This document shows positions 1 through 5,658 of a stretch of 6,344 bases of DNA, in pieces. The notes beneath the pieces were generated by a model that saw nothing but the letters and a program-made list of their open reading frames with translations, searched no databases and had not been told where the DNA came from. The translations under genes and the position numbers were made by a program. How positions within the stretch are numbered: position 1 is the stretch's first letter; each line of letters opens with the position of its first letter. The stretch is from assembly GCA_026395775.1 (NCBI GenBank), contig JAPLYA010000124.1, forward strand, positions 1 to 6,344. Direction: 5' to 3'. The DNA comes from Candidatus Pacearchaeota archaeon. Its GTDB lineage: Archaea; Nanobdellota; Nanobdellia; Pacearchaeales; GW2011-AR1.

Positions 1-936
1 ACCACTAGCATTATAAGCATCACCATAAATCTTCATTGTCCCATTTGTGATGTTAATATTATTTGTAACATTCCACAACTGACTACCTTGCCAGCTTCCC
101 CATGTTCCAACTGCAAAAAGTGGTTCAAAATAAATTGTTCCACTGTAATCTGCCACAGTAAATGAGTTAAGATTCTGAGGCATAGTGTTATTTGTAACAT
201 TACAGCTTCCTCTATAAGTTCCATTAAAGATAACATTCTCTCCTGCAACAGGCACACTCCCTAAACTCCAGCACGCCGCATTGCTGAATAAGTTATTAGC
301 TGTGCATATCCAAGTGTTAGTATCTCCTTCAGGGTCAATAACATAATCAAAATCTACATTTCCTAAAACTTTCAAATCAAAAACATCTTGAGTTTCATTA
401 TCATCCAAGTTTGTTAAAAATATTTTATACCAACCAGATTGGGTTATATTATCAAATATAGCAAGAGGAATATCATCATTCTCTCTTATAACAATCACCT
501 TTGAAACTTGTTCAGTAAAATTATTTAAGGAGTAGTTAATCAGCCAAGAATATCCAGAGTTAGTTAATTCATTTTCCAGCTGACTTAACTCTTCTTTCGG
601 AGTCAAGGCACTAACTAAGATAATCAGAGAGGTAAGTAAAATTAATATAACTATAATATTATTTCCCACAACCAAACCCCTTTCCCATCTTCGAGTCCTG
701 CCAGCACCATTTTTGCCCAAATTTCCAGCATAATTATTGCTATTAATCTGGCTATTTCCCCCTCGTGGAGCAGTGTGGCTCAAATGGAAGTTCCCAAAGG
801 GATTTCTGGCAGAGAAACCCCTCTTAAATCTTTCCCAGAATCGAGCCCTGCTCCTCTTCCCATCTTCGAGCCCTCTGGCTCTGTTTTTCACCAGATTCTC
901 AACCATTTTTCCTCTTTTTTTATTTATTTTTCTCAT
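1..936 (-). CDS. Partial surface protein with basic N-terminus and one membrane segment
   Basis: The frame is open from ATG at 936 to the left edge, giving 312 codons without a stop; the 3' end lies outside the window. Residues 1-92 are basic and low in hydrophobicity (RARGLEDGKRSR, ARFWERFKRG, GRTRRWERG). Residues 93-110 (NIIVILILLTSLIILVSA) form one hydrophobic segment, either a signal anchor or a signal peptide. The exported part has the stretch KIFLTNLDDNETQDVFDLKV followed by FDYVIDP, a module I associate with DPANN surface proteins. After it comes an Asn/Gly-rich, beta-type region with sequons (NGT, NVT, NIT) and cysteines at 211, 222 and 245. The start is uncertain. ATG 936 lies about 25 nt from a TATA box, which suits a leaderless mRNA. 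ATG 906 has GAGG four bases upstream. GTG 669 would leave only the hydrophobic signal. Surface location is inferred; the specific function is unknown. Confidence 0.8.
   Translation of the reverse strand, partial: MRKINKKRGKMVENLVKNRARGLEDGKRSRARFWERFKRGFSARNPFGNFHLSHTAPRGGNSQINSNNYAGNLGKNGAGRTRRWERGLVVGNNIIVILILLTSLIILVSALTPKEELSQLENELTNSGYSWLINYSLNNFTEQVSKVIVIRENDDIPLAIFDNITQSGWYKIFLTNLDDNETQDVFDLKVLGNVDFDYVIDPEGDTNTWICTANNLFSNAACWSLGSVPVAGENVIFNGTYRGSCNVTNNTMPQNLNSFTVADYSGTIYFEPLFAVGTWGSWQGSQLWNVTNNINITNGTMKIYGDAYNASG
682..874 (-). repeat. G+C-rich block with three imperfect 18-nt repeats
   Basis: On the plus strand, TTCCCATCTTCGAGTCCT (682-699) recurs at 857-874 with one change (T to C) and at 832-849 as TTCCCAGAATCGAGCCCT. 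From 681 to 900 the DNA is about 48% G+C by hand count, clearly above the rest of the window. The 832 and 682 copies share a codon phase on the minus strand (ARFWER, TRRWER). The 857 copy is in another phase (LEDGKR), so the repetition is at DNA level as well as protein level. An imperfect hairpin lies at 799-821 (GGGATTTCT, loop GGCAG, AGAAACCCC). The block encodes the cytoplasmic N-terminus of the neighbouring surface protein. Confidence 0.65.
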
Positions 937-956
937 TTGAAGTTCCAACCAAAAGA

Positions 957-964
957 TTTAAATA
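957..964. promoter_or_regulatory. Palindromic TATA box of a divergent promoter
   Basis: TTTAAATA sits between two divergent genes, and its core ATTTAAAT (956-963) is a perfect palindrome. Read rightward, with A-rich CAAAAGA as a possible BRE, it predicts a start near 985-990 and a leader of about 20 nt for the gene at 1008. Read leftward it predicts a start near 934-936, right at ATG 936 of the surface protein, implying a leaderless transcript. Archaeal TBP can bind such symmetric boxes in either direction. The assignment rests on sequence and spacing only. Confidence 0.5.
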
Positions 965-1007
965 CACATATCTACTTGAATTAACATAAATACTTGGAAT
1001 AATAAAA

Positions 1008-1166
1008 ATGCCCAAAATAACATTGTCAATCCCAGATGAATTATTAACAGAATTTAAGAAAGAATTTCCAGAAGTAAATGTAGCAGAAGTAGCCCGCAGA
1101 GCAATAAAAGAAAAGATTGAAGAATTAAAAAAGTGTGAGTTATTAAAATCTAAAGGAGAATTATAA
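1008..1166 (+). CDS. Small ribbon-helix-helix (VapB-like) protein, 52 aa
   Basis: The gene runs from ATG 1008 to TAA 1164-1166. The protein has the compact ribbon-helix-helix layout: a short basic beta strand (PKITLSIP), helix 1 (DELLTEFKKEFP), a turn (EVNV) and helix 2 (AEVARRAIKEKIEELKK). RHH dimers usually bind operator DNA through the strand, and as antitoxins they repress their own operon. At 52 residues it is almost only the DNA-binding fold, with a short tail (CELLKSKGEL), so a long toxin-binding tail is missing. Its stop codon abuts the ATG of the next gene, which encodes another RHH protein, followed by a PIN RNase. It is probably the autorepressor or an accessory antitoxin of that cassette. 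The family call is solid; the role is inferred. Confidence 0.85.
   Translation: MPKITLSIPDELLTEFKKEFPEVNVAEVARRAIKEKIEELKKCELLKSKGEL
1155..1158 (+). promoter_or_regulatory. Shine-Dalgarno site for the second RHH gene
   Basis: GGAG within AAAGGAGAA lies 8 nt before ATG 1167, inside the last codons of the upstream 52-residue gene. It supports this start and translational coupling of the two genes. It is one of only a few good Shine-Dalgarno sites in the window. Confidence 0.6.
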
Positions 1167-1463
1167 ATGGCATCAATAACTCTCGCAATAGATAATGAAT
1201 TAAAATTACAAATGGCTAATTTCATATGGGTTAATTGGTCAGAGCTTGTCAGAGAGCGATTAGCCAATAGGAAAAAAGAAGCTGAATTATTATTGAAAAG
1301 ATTCCATTCTAAAGAAGAACAGGAATTAATCAAATGGAGTGTGGAATTAGGAAGAAAAGCTAAAATAGGCAGATTCAAGCAGTTACTCAAAGAAATTTCT
1401 CCTGAAATTAGGGAAAAATTACTTTTAAAACTTTCTCCTGAAAAAAAGCTGGAATCAGAATAA
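1167..1463 (+). CDS. VapB-like ribbon-helix-helix antitoxin, 98 aa
   Basis: Residues 1-33 repeat the RHH plan of the preceding gene: beta strand MASITLAID, helix 1 NELKLQMANF, turn and helix 2 VNWSELVRERLANR. The NWSELVRE turn and helix are typical of archaeal VapB antitoxins. Unlike its 52-residue neighbour it has a charged helical C-terminus of about 60 residues, including ELGRKAKIGRFKQLLKE. In VapB proteins this is the part that wraps the toxin and blocks its active site. It starts directly after the upstream stop and ends 6 nt before the PIN gene, the usual antitoxin-before-toxin order. It probably neutralises the PIN RNase and, with it, represses the operon. The family assignment rests on fold pattern and context, not on a search. 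Confidence 0.82.
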   Translation: MASITLAIDNELKLQMANFIWVNWSELVRERLANRKKEAELLLKRFHSKEEQELIKWSVELGRKAKIGRFKQLLKEISPEIREKLLLKLSPEKKLESE

Positions 1464-1469
1464 AATAAA

Positions 1470-1886
1470 ATGAAGCTCATATTAGATAATAATATTTTCT
1501 TTTCATTAATGAATCCTAAATCTACATCTGCATATTTATTTGCTTCAATTAGGGCCAATTTTATTGCTCCAAAATTTATAAAATCAGAATTAGAAGAGCA
1601 CAAATCAGAATGCTTAACTAAGTCGGGGCTTTCAGAACAGCAATTCGAAATAAGACTAGCAGAAGTAGAAGAATCAATTGATTTTATAGCATCTTTAGAA
1701 TATGGATTATTTTTTGAAAAAGCCGCTGATTTGATATCTGACCCGGACGATATTGATTTTATCTCATTAGCATTATCAACAAATTCCCCAATCTGGTCAA
1801 ATGACCCGCATTTTAAAGAACAATTATTAGTTAAGGTATATAACACTAAAGATTTGCTTAAAATGTTCCTTAATAATAAAATCTGA
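1470..1886 (+). CDS. PIN-domain RNase, VapC-type toxin (PIN_2-like), 138 aa
   Basis: The 138-residue length is typical of a single PIN domain. The acidic residues expected to bind Mg2+/Mn2+ are present: Asp6 in MKLILDNNIF, Glu40 in FIKSELEEH, Asp94/Asp96 in DPDDIDFISLAL, and Asp112 in SPIWSNDPHF. The DDxDFxxLAL and WSNDPHF stretches fit the PIN_2 branch. PIN toxins cleave RNA, often tRNA or rRNA, when freed from their antitoxin. The motif after the first Asp is Asn-Asn rather than the common Thr-Asn or Ser-Asn, but the active site looks complete. It follows the VapB-like gene by 6 nt with no Shine-Dalgarno site, so it probably depends on translation of its upstream neighbour. Its 3' end is 13 nt from the convergent nuclease gene. 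The RNA target cannot be read from sequence. Confidence 0.87.
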   Translation: MKLILDNNIFFSLMNPKSTSAYLFASIRANFIAPKFIKSELEEHKSECLTKSGLSEQQFEIRLAEVEESIDFIASLEYGLFFEKAADLISDPDDIDFISLALSTNSPIWSNDPHFKEQLLVKVYNTKDLLKMFLNNKI

Positions 1887-1901
1887 TTTTCTATTTTCTT
1901 T
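1887..1901 (+). terminator. Oligo-T terminator after the PIN gene
   Basis: TTTTCTATTTTCTTT begins right after the TGA stop at 1884-1886. Such T-runs on the coding strand are the usual archaeal termination signal. It ends at the stop codon of the convergent gene (1900-1902), so it separates the two units with almost no intergenic DNA. Confidence 0.5.
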
Positions 1902-2844
1902 ACCATTTCACCCTCACCTCTGAAGGCTCAAAGCAGAATATCTTCGAGCCATCAAACCATCCACATTTAATATCTCTAAGCCCCATTCCTGAACGGAAAG
2001 ATAAGGCAATAGCATAATGATAAAGCTGCGAAACAACCTTCTCAAATTTTTCTTTTTCAGCATCTGGCTTATAGTCCAGTATCCATATTTTTCCGAACTT
2101 CACCTGAAGAATATCAATATGTCCGCAAACCCCGCTATCAGTTCTCTTATTCCAGTACCAAACGGGAACTTCAACAGCAACAGTATCCCTATCGCAGCAA
2201 AGCATTAATTGTTCAACCAGGCTATGCCGTTGATAATTGCTTCTCACAATTTTCAGCATCTCCCCAATAATTTTATTCAAACGTAAATTTTCAGAACATG
2301 AAACATTAACAGTAATGTTCTCCCTGGATTGAGAACATCTATTTTCATTATCATTAAACAAAGAATCATCAATTCCCCTGCTTAATTGATAGATAAAATC
2401 TTTCAATCCGAAAAATTTTCCAAACTCGTTTAATTTGCCCTTATGAAATTTAAAATTATAGACAAGTCCAGAATGATTAAACATTCTTTCAATAATAATC
2501 TCTTTCCCATATTTAGAAATAATCCTGTCTCTAATATCTAAAAATCCAAGCCCATACTCTTTTGCCCATCTCTCAACAGAACTTTTTCCAACTCGAATTT
2601 TATGCTTTCTTGCAATCAATTCAGAAACCTCTTCATAGCTATATCCTTTATTATACAAGCAAACAGCATCAACAATAAGCCATGCGTCAAATTGCTTCTT
2701 ATTCAGCCCAATAGAAAACCTTTTAGAACAATCCTTGCAGAAATAAATTCTTCTCTTTCCAAAACTGAGTTTTCTTTCTCCTTTTTTAATTACATCCAAG
2801 CTCCCGCAATGCCTGCATGTAATTTTTTCTTCTTTATTCACCAT
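1900..2844 (-). CDS. Zinc-ribbon/HTH protein fused to a PD-(D/E)XK-like nuclease, 314 aa
   Basis: Three parts are visible. Residues 8-45 form a zinc ribbon with C10-x2-C13 and C36-x2-C39 (CRHCGSLDVIKKG, YFCKDCSKRF), like the N-terminus of IS1-type and related transposases. Residues 67-98 (GYSYEEVSELIARKHKIRVG, SSVERWAKEYG) read as a helix-turn-helix. Residues 205-310 carry PD-(D/E)XK motifs: a possible early Glu (E211 or E225), GHID with D244, ILDYK with D257 and K259, and QLYHYA (Q273, Y275, Y277), like motif IV of Cas4/RecB-type nucleases. There is no DDE or HUH transposase core. A sequence-guided DNA endonuclease, or a domesticated transposase-derived regulator with a nuclease tail, is inferred. 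The ATG overlaps the end of the surface-protein gene by 11 nt and has a strong Shine-Dalgarno site, so the two are probably co-translated. The substrate is unknown. Confidence 0.75.
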   Translation of the reverse strand: MVNKEEKITCRHCGSLDVIKKGERKLSFGKRRIYFCKDCSKRFSIGLNKKQFDAWLIVDAVCLYNKGYSYEEVSELIARKHKIRVGKSSVERWAKEYGLGFLDIRDRIISKYGKEIIIERMFNHSGLVYNFKFHKGKLNEFGKFFGLKDFIYQLSRGIDDSLFNDNENRCSQSRENITVNVSCSENLRLNKIIGEMLKIVRSNYQRHSLVEQLMLCCDRDTVAVEVPVWYWNKRTDSGVCGHIDILQVKFGKIWILDYKPDAEKEKFEKVVSQLYHYAIALSFRSGMGLRDIKCGWFDGSKIFCFEPSEVRVKW

Positions 2845-5497
2845 TCTTCAGCTCCTTGCTTATCTCATCTATTCTTTTCTTCTTCTCATAAATTTCGCAT
2901 GGAACTTCCTTGTTATCAACAATAACAGAACCATTAACACACTCTTCTTTTCCTCTGGCATAAATAGTTATATCTCTTGTTTTGTCCAATGGTTTCTCAA
3001 ATGTAACTCTCAGATATTCCCCATCTGGAATATTTTGCCATATATTGTCTTTAGCTTTAACTTTATCATAAACATCTTCAATAAATGTTCTGTTTTCATC
3101 TAAATGTTCAGCTTTAGAAATCTCGATAATAAGTTCAAATGTTTGGTTTGACAAGTGTGGAACATTCCACTCAATATAATCTATCATCCCATCTTCATCC
3201 AAATCTTCAGCTGTAAAAGCCACTTCAACTCTAATCTCGCTCGCCTGCGGCTCGCTCGGAATATTGTTATTACTAATTATTTTCTCACTAATAACATTTC
3301 CTGTTAAAGCTACACTGTTTTCTAAATTCTCAGCAGAACTATTAATTATTTCTTCACTAGCAGTATTATTCTCAACAGAAGACTCATCGCTTGTTTGAAC
3401 ACTCTCATTATTGATTATAGTTTCATTACTAACAGTTTCAACTATCTCGCTACTATCTTGTTCATTAATAGTTTGAATAGTTTCATTACTTGTTATTGTC
3501 TCATTAATAACAGAAGTAACTGCCTCGCTTTCAATTCTATTAACAGCTGTTTCTTCATTTCTAATCCAGTACAGCTTTATCTTGTCAGATTGATTTATGC
3601 TGACAAGATTATCAATCAAAGTATAAGCCAAAACATCAGTATAATTATATTCCTTATTGGTATAAATCACAATTCTCTTTCCATTTGTCAAATTCTCTTC
3701 TCTTGCTAAGGGGGCAGGTGTCTCATAAACAACCCCAATGCTCTCATTTCCAGCGACAGTTTGAACAACCCCATTCAAATCAACTATTTTTTCTGTGCCT
3801 GTTTCAATTATACTATTAAAATCTTGCTCAGAAATAACTTTTCCTGTAATCCCCCTTCCAGTAATCCAACCAAACAACCTAGCAAAAAACCCTTTTTTGC
3901 TTATGCTAGAGTCAAGCACAACATTTCCTGTAATCAAGCTTGTTCTTTCAATATCCTCAACTTTCTTTTCATAATCCTTGGCATTTATCTCCTCTTGCTC
4001 AACTTGCTCTCCTGTCTTTATTGTGATGTTTTCAGCTTCTTTTGGAATTTTAATCTTAAAATCATCTGTCTTGTCTTCAATCCTTATTTTCTTAAGCCAC
4101 TTCACAGGCTGGTTTATTACAGCTTTATATTGCAAAGTTGTAATACTCGACTCAGTCAAATTCTCAATTGTTAAATTCTGGACAGTTTCATTTGCTATTG
4201 TTATATTTGTAATATTAAGCTCTGGAATTGTTATGTTGGTTTCAATTGTCTCATTGATTTCAGGAGTAATAATCTCTGTTTCATTTTCCTGAACTTCTTG
4301 AACTTGTTCTCCCTCAATCTTAATCTCCTTGCTTGCATCAACTATCTTTTCATTAGAATATCCCAAACTAACTTCTAGTGTTCCAAGTTCAGCTGTAATA
4401 TTAAACTGCTCAAGATTTATGGTAAGTATTTCAGTTTCAGATTGTAGGTATTCTAACCCAAATCCTTGTTCTTCTTCTAAATATTCTGTGATTATGCTAA
4501 TTTCATTTCCAGATTGAGATAAACTGACAGCATTATCCTCAATCTTTTTTCCATCAACAGAAACAGAATTTTTCTTTATCTCAGCTGTTTCTCCTTCCTC
4601 AAGCTGATAGCTAAAAGGTTGGTTTTTGCTTGCTTTTCCAGGAACTTCTTTTTTATTTTTATTTTCTTTTGTTGCTTGTCCTGTTATAAGAGATGCTTCA
4701 GCAGGAGCAGCTTCAGGAGCAGGGCTTGGAGTTTCAGAAGCAGCAGGTTCAGCTTGTGTTGTTTCAGTTTGAGTAGTTGTAGTTTCAGTTGCAGGTGTTC
4801 CTGTTGTTTCTATTGGGGTTTCAATTGCTTGAGCAGGTGTTTCAACTGGAGTTTCTGCAGGTATCTCAATTGGCACTTCAACAGGCTGTTCTATTGGTGT
4901 TTCTGTTTGAGGGAGTTGTTCAGGATTTTCAGCAGGCACCTCGACAGGAGTTTCAACAGGTTGTTCTTCTTTCTTCTCTTTCGAAATTAAAAGAATAAAA
5001 TCAACCGCAGGATAAACTGTTTTCTTGCCAGGAACACCAAAACCTTCGCCTTGTCCTTGAAGTTGAGAATTTTCAGCATAGAAATTTCCAGAAATCTTAT
5101 CCCCAGTAACTAGAGAACTCAAAGAAATAGTTTTTTCTTGACCATTAAGTTTAATTTTAACAATAGAATCAGCTGGAATTAACTCCCCATTTTTTAACAG
5201 CAGATTAAGATTCCCTGTTATCTGCTCTCCAATAGCATATGACTGAGAAATTTCAATAGTTGCTTTTCCAGTTACCCCGTTATAATTGAAAACATAAAAT
5301 AGAAAAAATATCAAGCCCAAAATTAAAACAGCCCCTATTATAAAAAATTTATAGTTACCCCGCAAATTTTTTCCCTTTTCTTCAGGTTTAGCCAATCCTA
5401 AATATCTTGTTTTAGTCTTGCCATTAACTCTATAATTTTCATACAAATAAGGTCCAAACTTCTTTTCTCCTCTCTTTATAAATTTCTTATGCACCAT
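2834..5497 (-). CDS. Large single-anchor cell-surface protein, 887 aa
   Basis: Residues 1-50 are basic and cytoplasmic, with a GPYLYENYRVNGKTKTRYLG motif. Residues 51-70 (FFIIGAVLILGLIFFLFYVF) are one membrane anchor, followed by GVTGKATIEI and a beta-rich stretch. Residues 178-268 are a Pro/Glu/Thr linker. Then come beta-rich segments with dense sequon clusters (405-448 and 665-721). Residues 764-848 (AEDLDEDGMIDYIEWNVPHL onward to DITIYARG) resemble a domain common in DPANN surface proteins. The tail carries two cysteines (853, 867) and EIYEKKKRIDEI. Short [LIV]TG[NKQR][VA] motifs recur near 75, 270, 521, 545-553 and 730. There is no catalytic motif, so a structural or adhesive S-layer-like role is inferred. 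ATG 5497 lacks a Shine-Dalgarno site. The gene overlaps the nuclease gene downstream. Confidence 0.85.
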   Translation of the reverse strand: MVHKKFIKRGEKKFGPYLYENYRVNGKTKTRYLGLAKPEEKGKNLRGNYKFFIIGAVLILGLIFFLFYVFNYNGVTGKATIEISQSYAIGEQITGNLNLLLKNGELIPADSIVKIKLNGQEKTISLSSLVTGDKISGNFYAENSQLQGQGEGFGVPGKKTVYPAVDFILLISKEKKEEQPVETPVEVPAENPEQLPQTETPIEQPVEVPIEIPAETPVETPAQAIETPIETTGTPATETTTTQTETTQAEPAASETPSPAPEAAPAEASLITGQATKENKNKKEVPGKASKNQPFSYQLEEGETAEIKKNSVSVDGKKIEDNAVSLSQSGNEISIITEYLEEEQGFGLEYLQSETEILTINLEQFNITAELGTLEVSLGYSNEKIVDASKEIKIEGEQVQEVQENETEIITPEINETIETNITIPELNITNITIANETVQNLTIENLTESSITTLQYKAVINQPVKWLKKIRIEDKTDDFKIKIPKEAENITIKTGEQVEQEEINAKDYEKKVEDIERTSLITGNVVLDSSISKKGFFARLFGWITGRGITGKVISEQDFNSIIETGTEKIVDLNGVVQTVAGNESIGVVYETPAPLAREENLTNGKRIVIYTNKEYNYTDVLAYTLIDNLVSINQSDKIKLYWIRNEETAVNRIESEAVTSVINETITSNETIQTINEQDSSEIVETVSNETIINNESVQTSDESSVENNTASEEIINSSAENLENSVALTGNVISEKIISNNNIPSEPQASEIRVEVAFTAEDLDEDGMIDYIEWNVPHLSNQTFELIIEISKAEHLDENRTFIEDVYDKVKAKDNIWQNIPDGEYLRVTFEKPLDKTRDITIYARGKEECVNGSVIVDNKEVPCEIYEKKKRIDEISKELKNGE
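2852..2857 (-). promoter_or_regulatory. Strong Shine-Dalgarno site for the nuclease gene
   Basis: On the minus strand AAGGAG lies 7 nt before ATG 2844, inside the last codons of the upstream surface-protein gene. It fixes the nuclease start and shows that the 11-nt overlap is a working coupling junction, not an annotation artefact. Confidence 0.7.
3236..3259 (-). repeat. G+C-rich micro-island with direct repeat CTCGCTCG
   Basis: Within the AT-rich surface-protein gene, 24 bases are 79% G+C and contain no A on the plus strand. CTCGCTCG occurs at 3236-3243 and again at 3251-3258, separated by CCTGCGG. It encodes PSEPQASE (residues 747-754) in a loop just before the conserved C-terminal domain. 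The codons (CCG, AGC, GAG, GCG) are unlike the rest of the gene. It looks like a small inserted dispersed repeat tolerated in a linker. Confidence 0.55.
4154..4288 (-). other. Dense cluster of N-glycosylation sequons in the surface protein
   Basis: Residues 404-448 hold eight N-x-T sequons (Asn 405, 415, 421, 428, 431, 436, 441, 446), many written as NIT, NET or NLT. A second, looser cluster with NET repeats lies at residues 665-721 (about 3335-3505). Archaeal AglB-type oligosaccharyltransferases use N-x-S/T, so this is probably a heavily glycosylated stretch outside the cell. Actual glycosylation is inferred. Confidence 0.5.
4694..4966 (-). repeat. Pro/Glu/Thr-rich repetitive linker in the surface protein
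   Basis: Residues 178-268 are built from degenerate units such as PVETPVEVPAEN, PIEQPVEVPIEIPAETPVET and PAQAIETPIETTG, then a Thr/Ala/Pro-rich part. The region is extended, acidic and without cysteine or aromatic residues, typical of a flexible stalk holding outer domains away from the membrane. The DNA is correspondingly repetitive and may vary in length between strains. Confidence 0.7.
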
Positions 5498-5521
5498 TCT
5501 TTTTTTTATTAAAAACTGCGG

Positions 5522-5532
5522 GTTAAATTTTC
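5522..5532 (-). promoter_or_regulatory. Weak candidate promoter of the surface-protein/nuclease unit
   Basis: On the minus strand, AAAATTTAAC is centred about 30 nt before ATG 5497, which would give a start near 5500 and a nearly leaderless mRNA. This fits the lack of a Shine-Dalgarno site. A competing box, ATTTAAAAA near 5564-5572, would give a leader of about 45 nt. Neither is a perfect match. Confidence 0.3.
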
Positions 5533-5601
5533 TGAAATTGCCAAAAAAATCAGGAAAAATAGCTTTTTAAATTATATGTTTAAAATATAACAATATATAT
5601 G

Positions 5602-5625
5602 AAAAAGTTTATATAGTTATATAAA
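5602..5625. promoter_or_regulatory. BRE/TATA element with inverted-repeat TATA boxes
   Basis: AAAAAG followed by TTTATATA (5608-5615) is a good archaeal BRE plus TATA box for the gene at 5659, predicting a start near 5635 and a leader of about 22 nt. TATATAAA (5618-5625) follows after two bases as an exact reverse complement, so the pair is an 8-bp inverted repeat with a GT spacer. It could be a second, leftward TATA box for the surface-protein unit or a binding site for a dimeric regulator. The whole 5498-5658 interval is very AT-rich and shows no gene. Confidence 0.5.
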
Positions 5626-5658
5626 TATATATATCTAAATCTTAAACTAAAATCAAAA

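Noticed and set aside
33..257. A 74-codon minus-strand frame in a different phase from the partial surface protein
   Set aside because: The frame with the sequons, FDLKV and FDYVIDP stretches runs through the same DNA without a stop and is clearly the coding one.
682..712. A tRNA 3'-end look-alike on the plus strand (TTCGAGTCC, then CCAGCACCA and a T-run)
   Set aside because: The supposed T-stem does not pair (C opposite C at the loop-closing position), no matching 5' acceptor strand lies upstream, and the same motif repeats nearby as part of a coding block.
737..984. Two overlapping plus-strand frames of 67 and 69 codons over the G+C-rich block
   Set aside because: They lie opposite the open minus-strand frame of the surface protein. 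G+C-rich DNA is simply poor in stop codons, and neither has a promoter or recognisable fold.
920..1906. A 328-codon open frame on the minus strand opposite the toxin-antitoxin cassette
   Set aside because: It is the antisense of three well-supported plus-strand genes, and its Ser/Asn/Leu-rich composition is what reverse-reading Lys/Glu-rich genes gives. No domain is visible.
1900..2844. An insertion sequence encoding a transposase
   Set aside because: The zinc ribbon and HTH are transposase-like, but there is no DDE or HUH catalytic core, no terminal inverted repeats were seen, and the gene is coupled to its upstream neighbour.
4619..4990. A 123-codon plus-strand frame rich in Phe, Ser, Cys and Arg
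   Set aside because: It is the shadow of the Pro/Glu/Thr-rich linker on the other strand, and its composition is explained by that.
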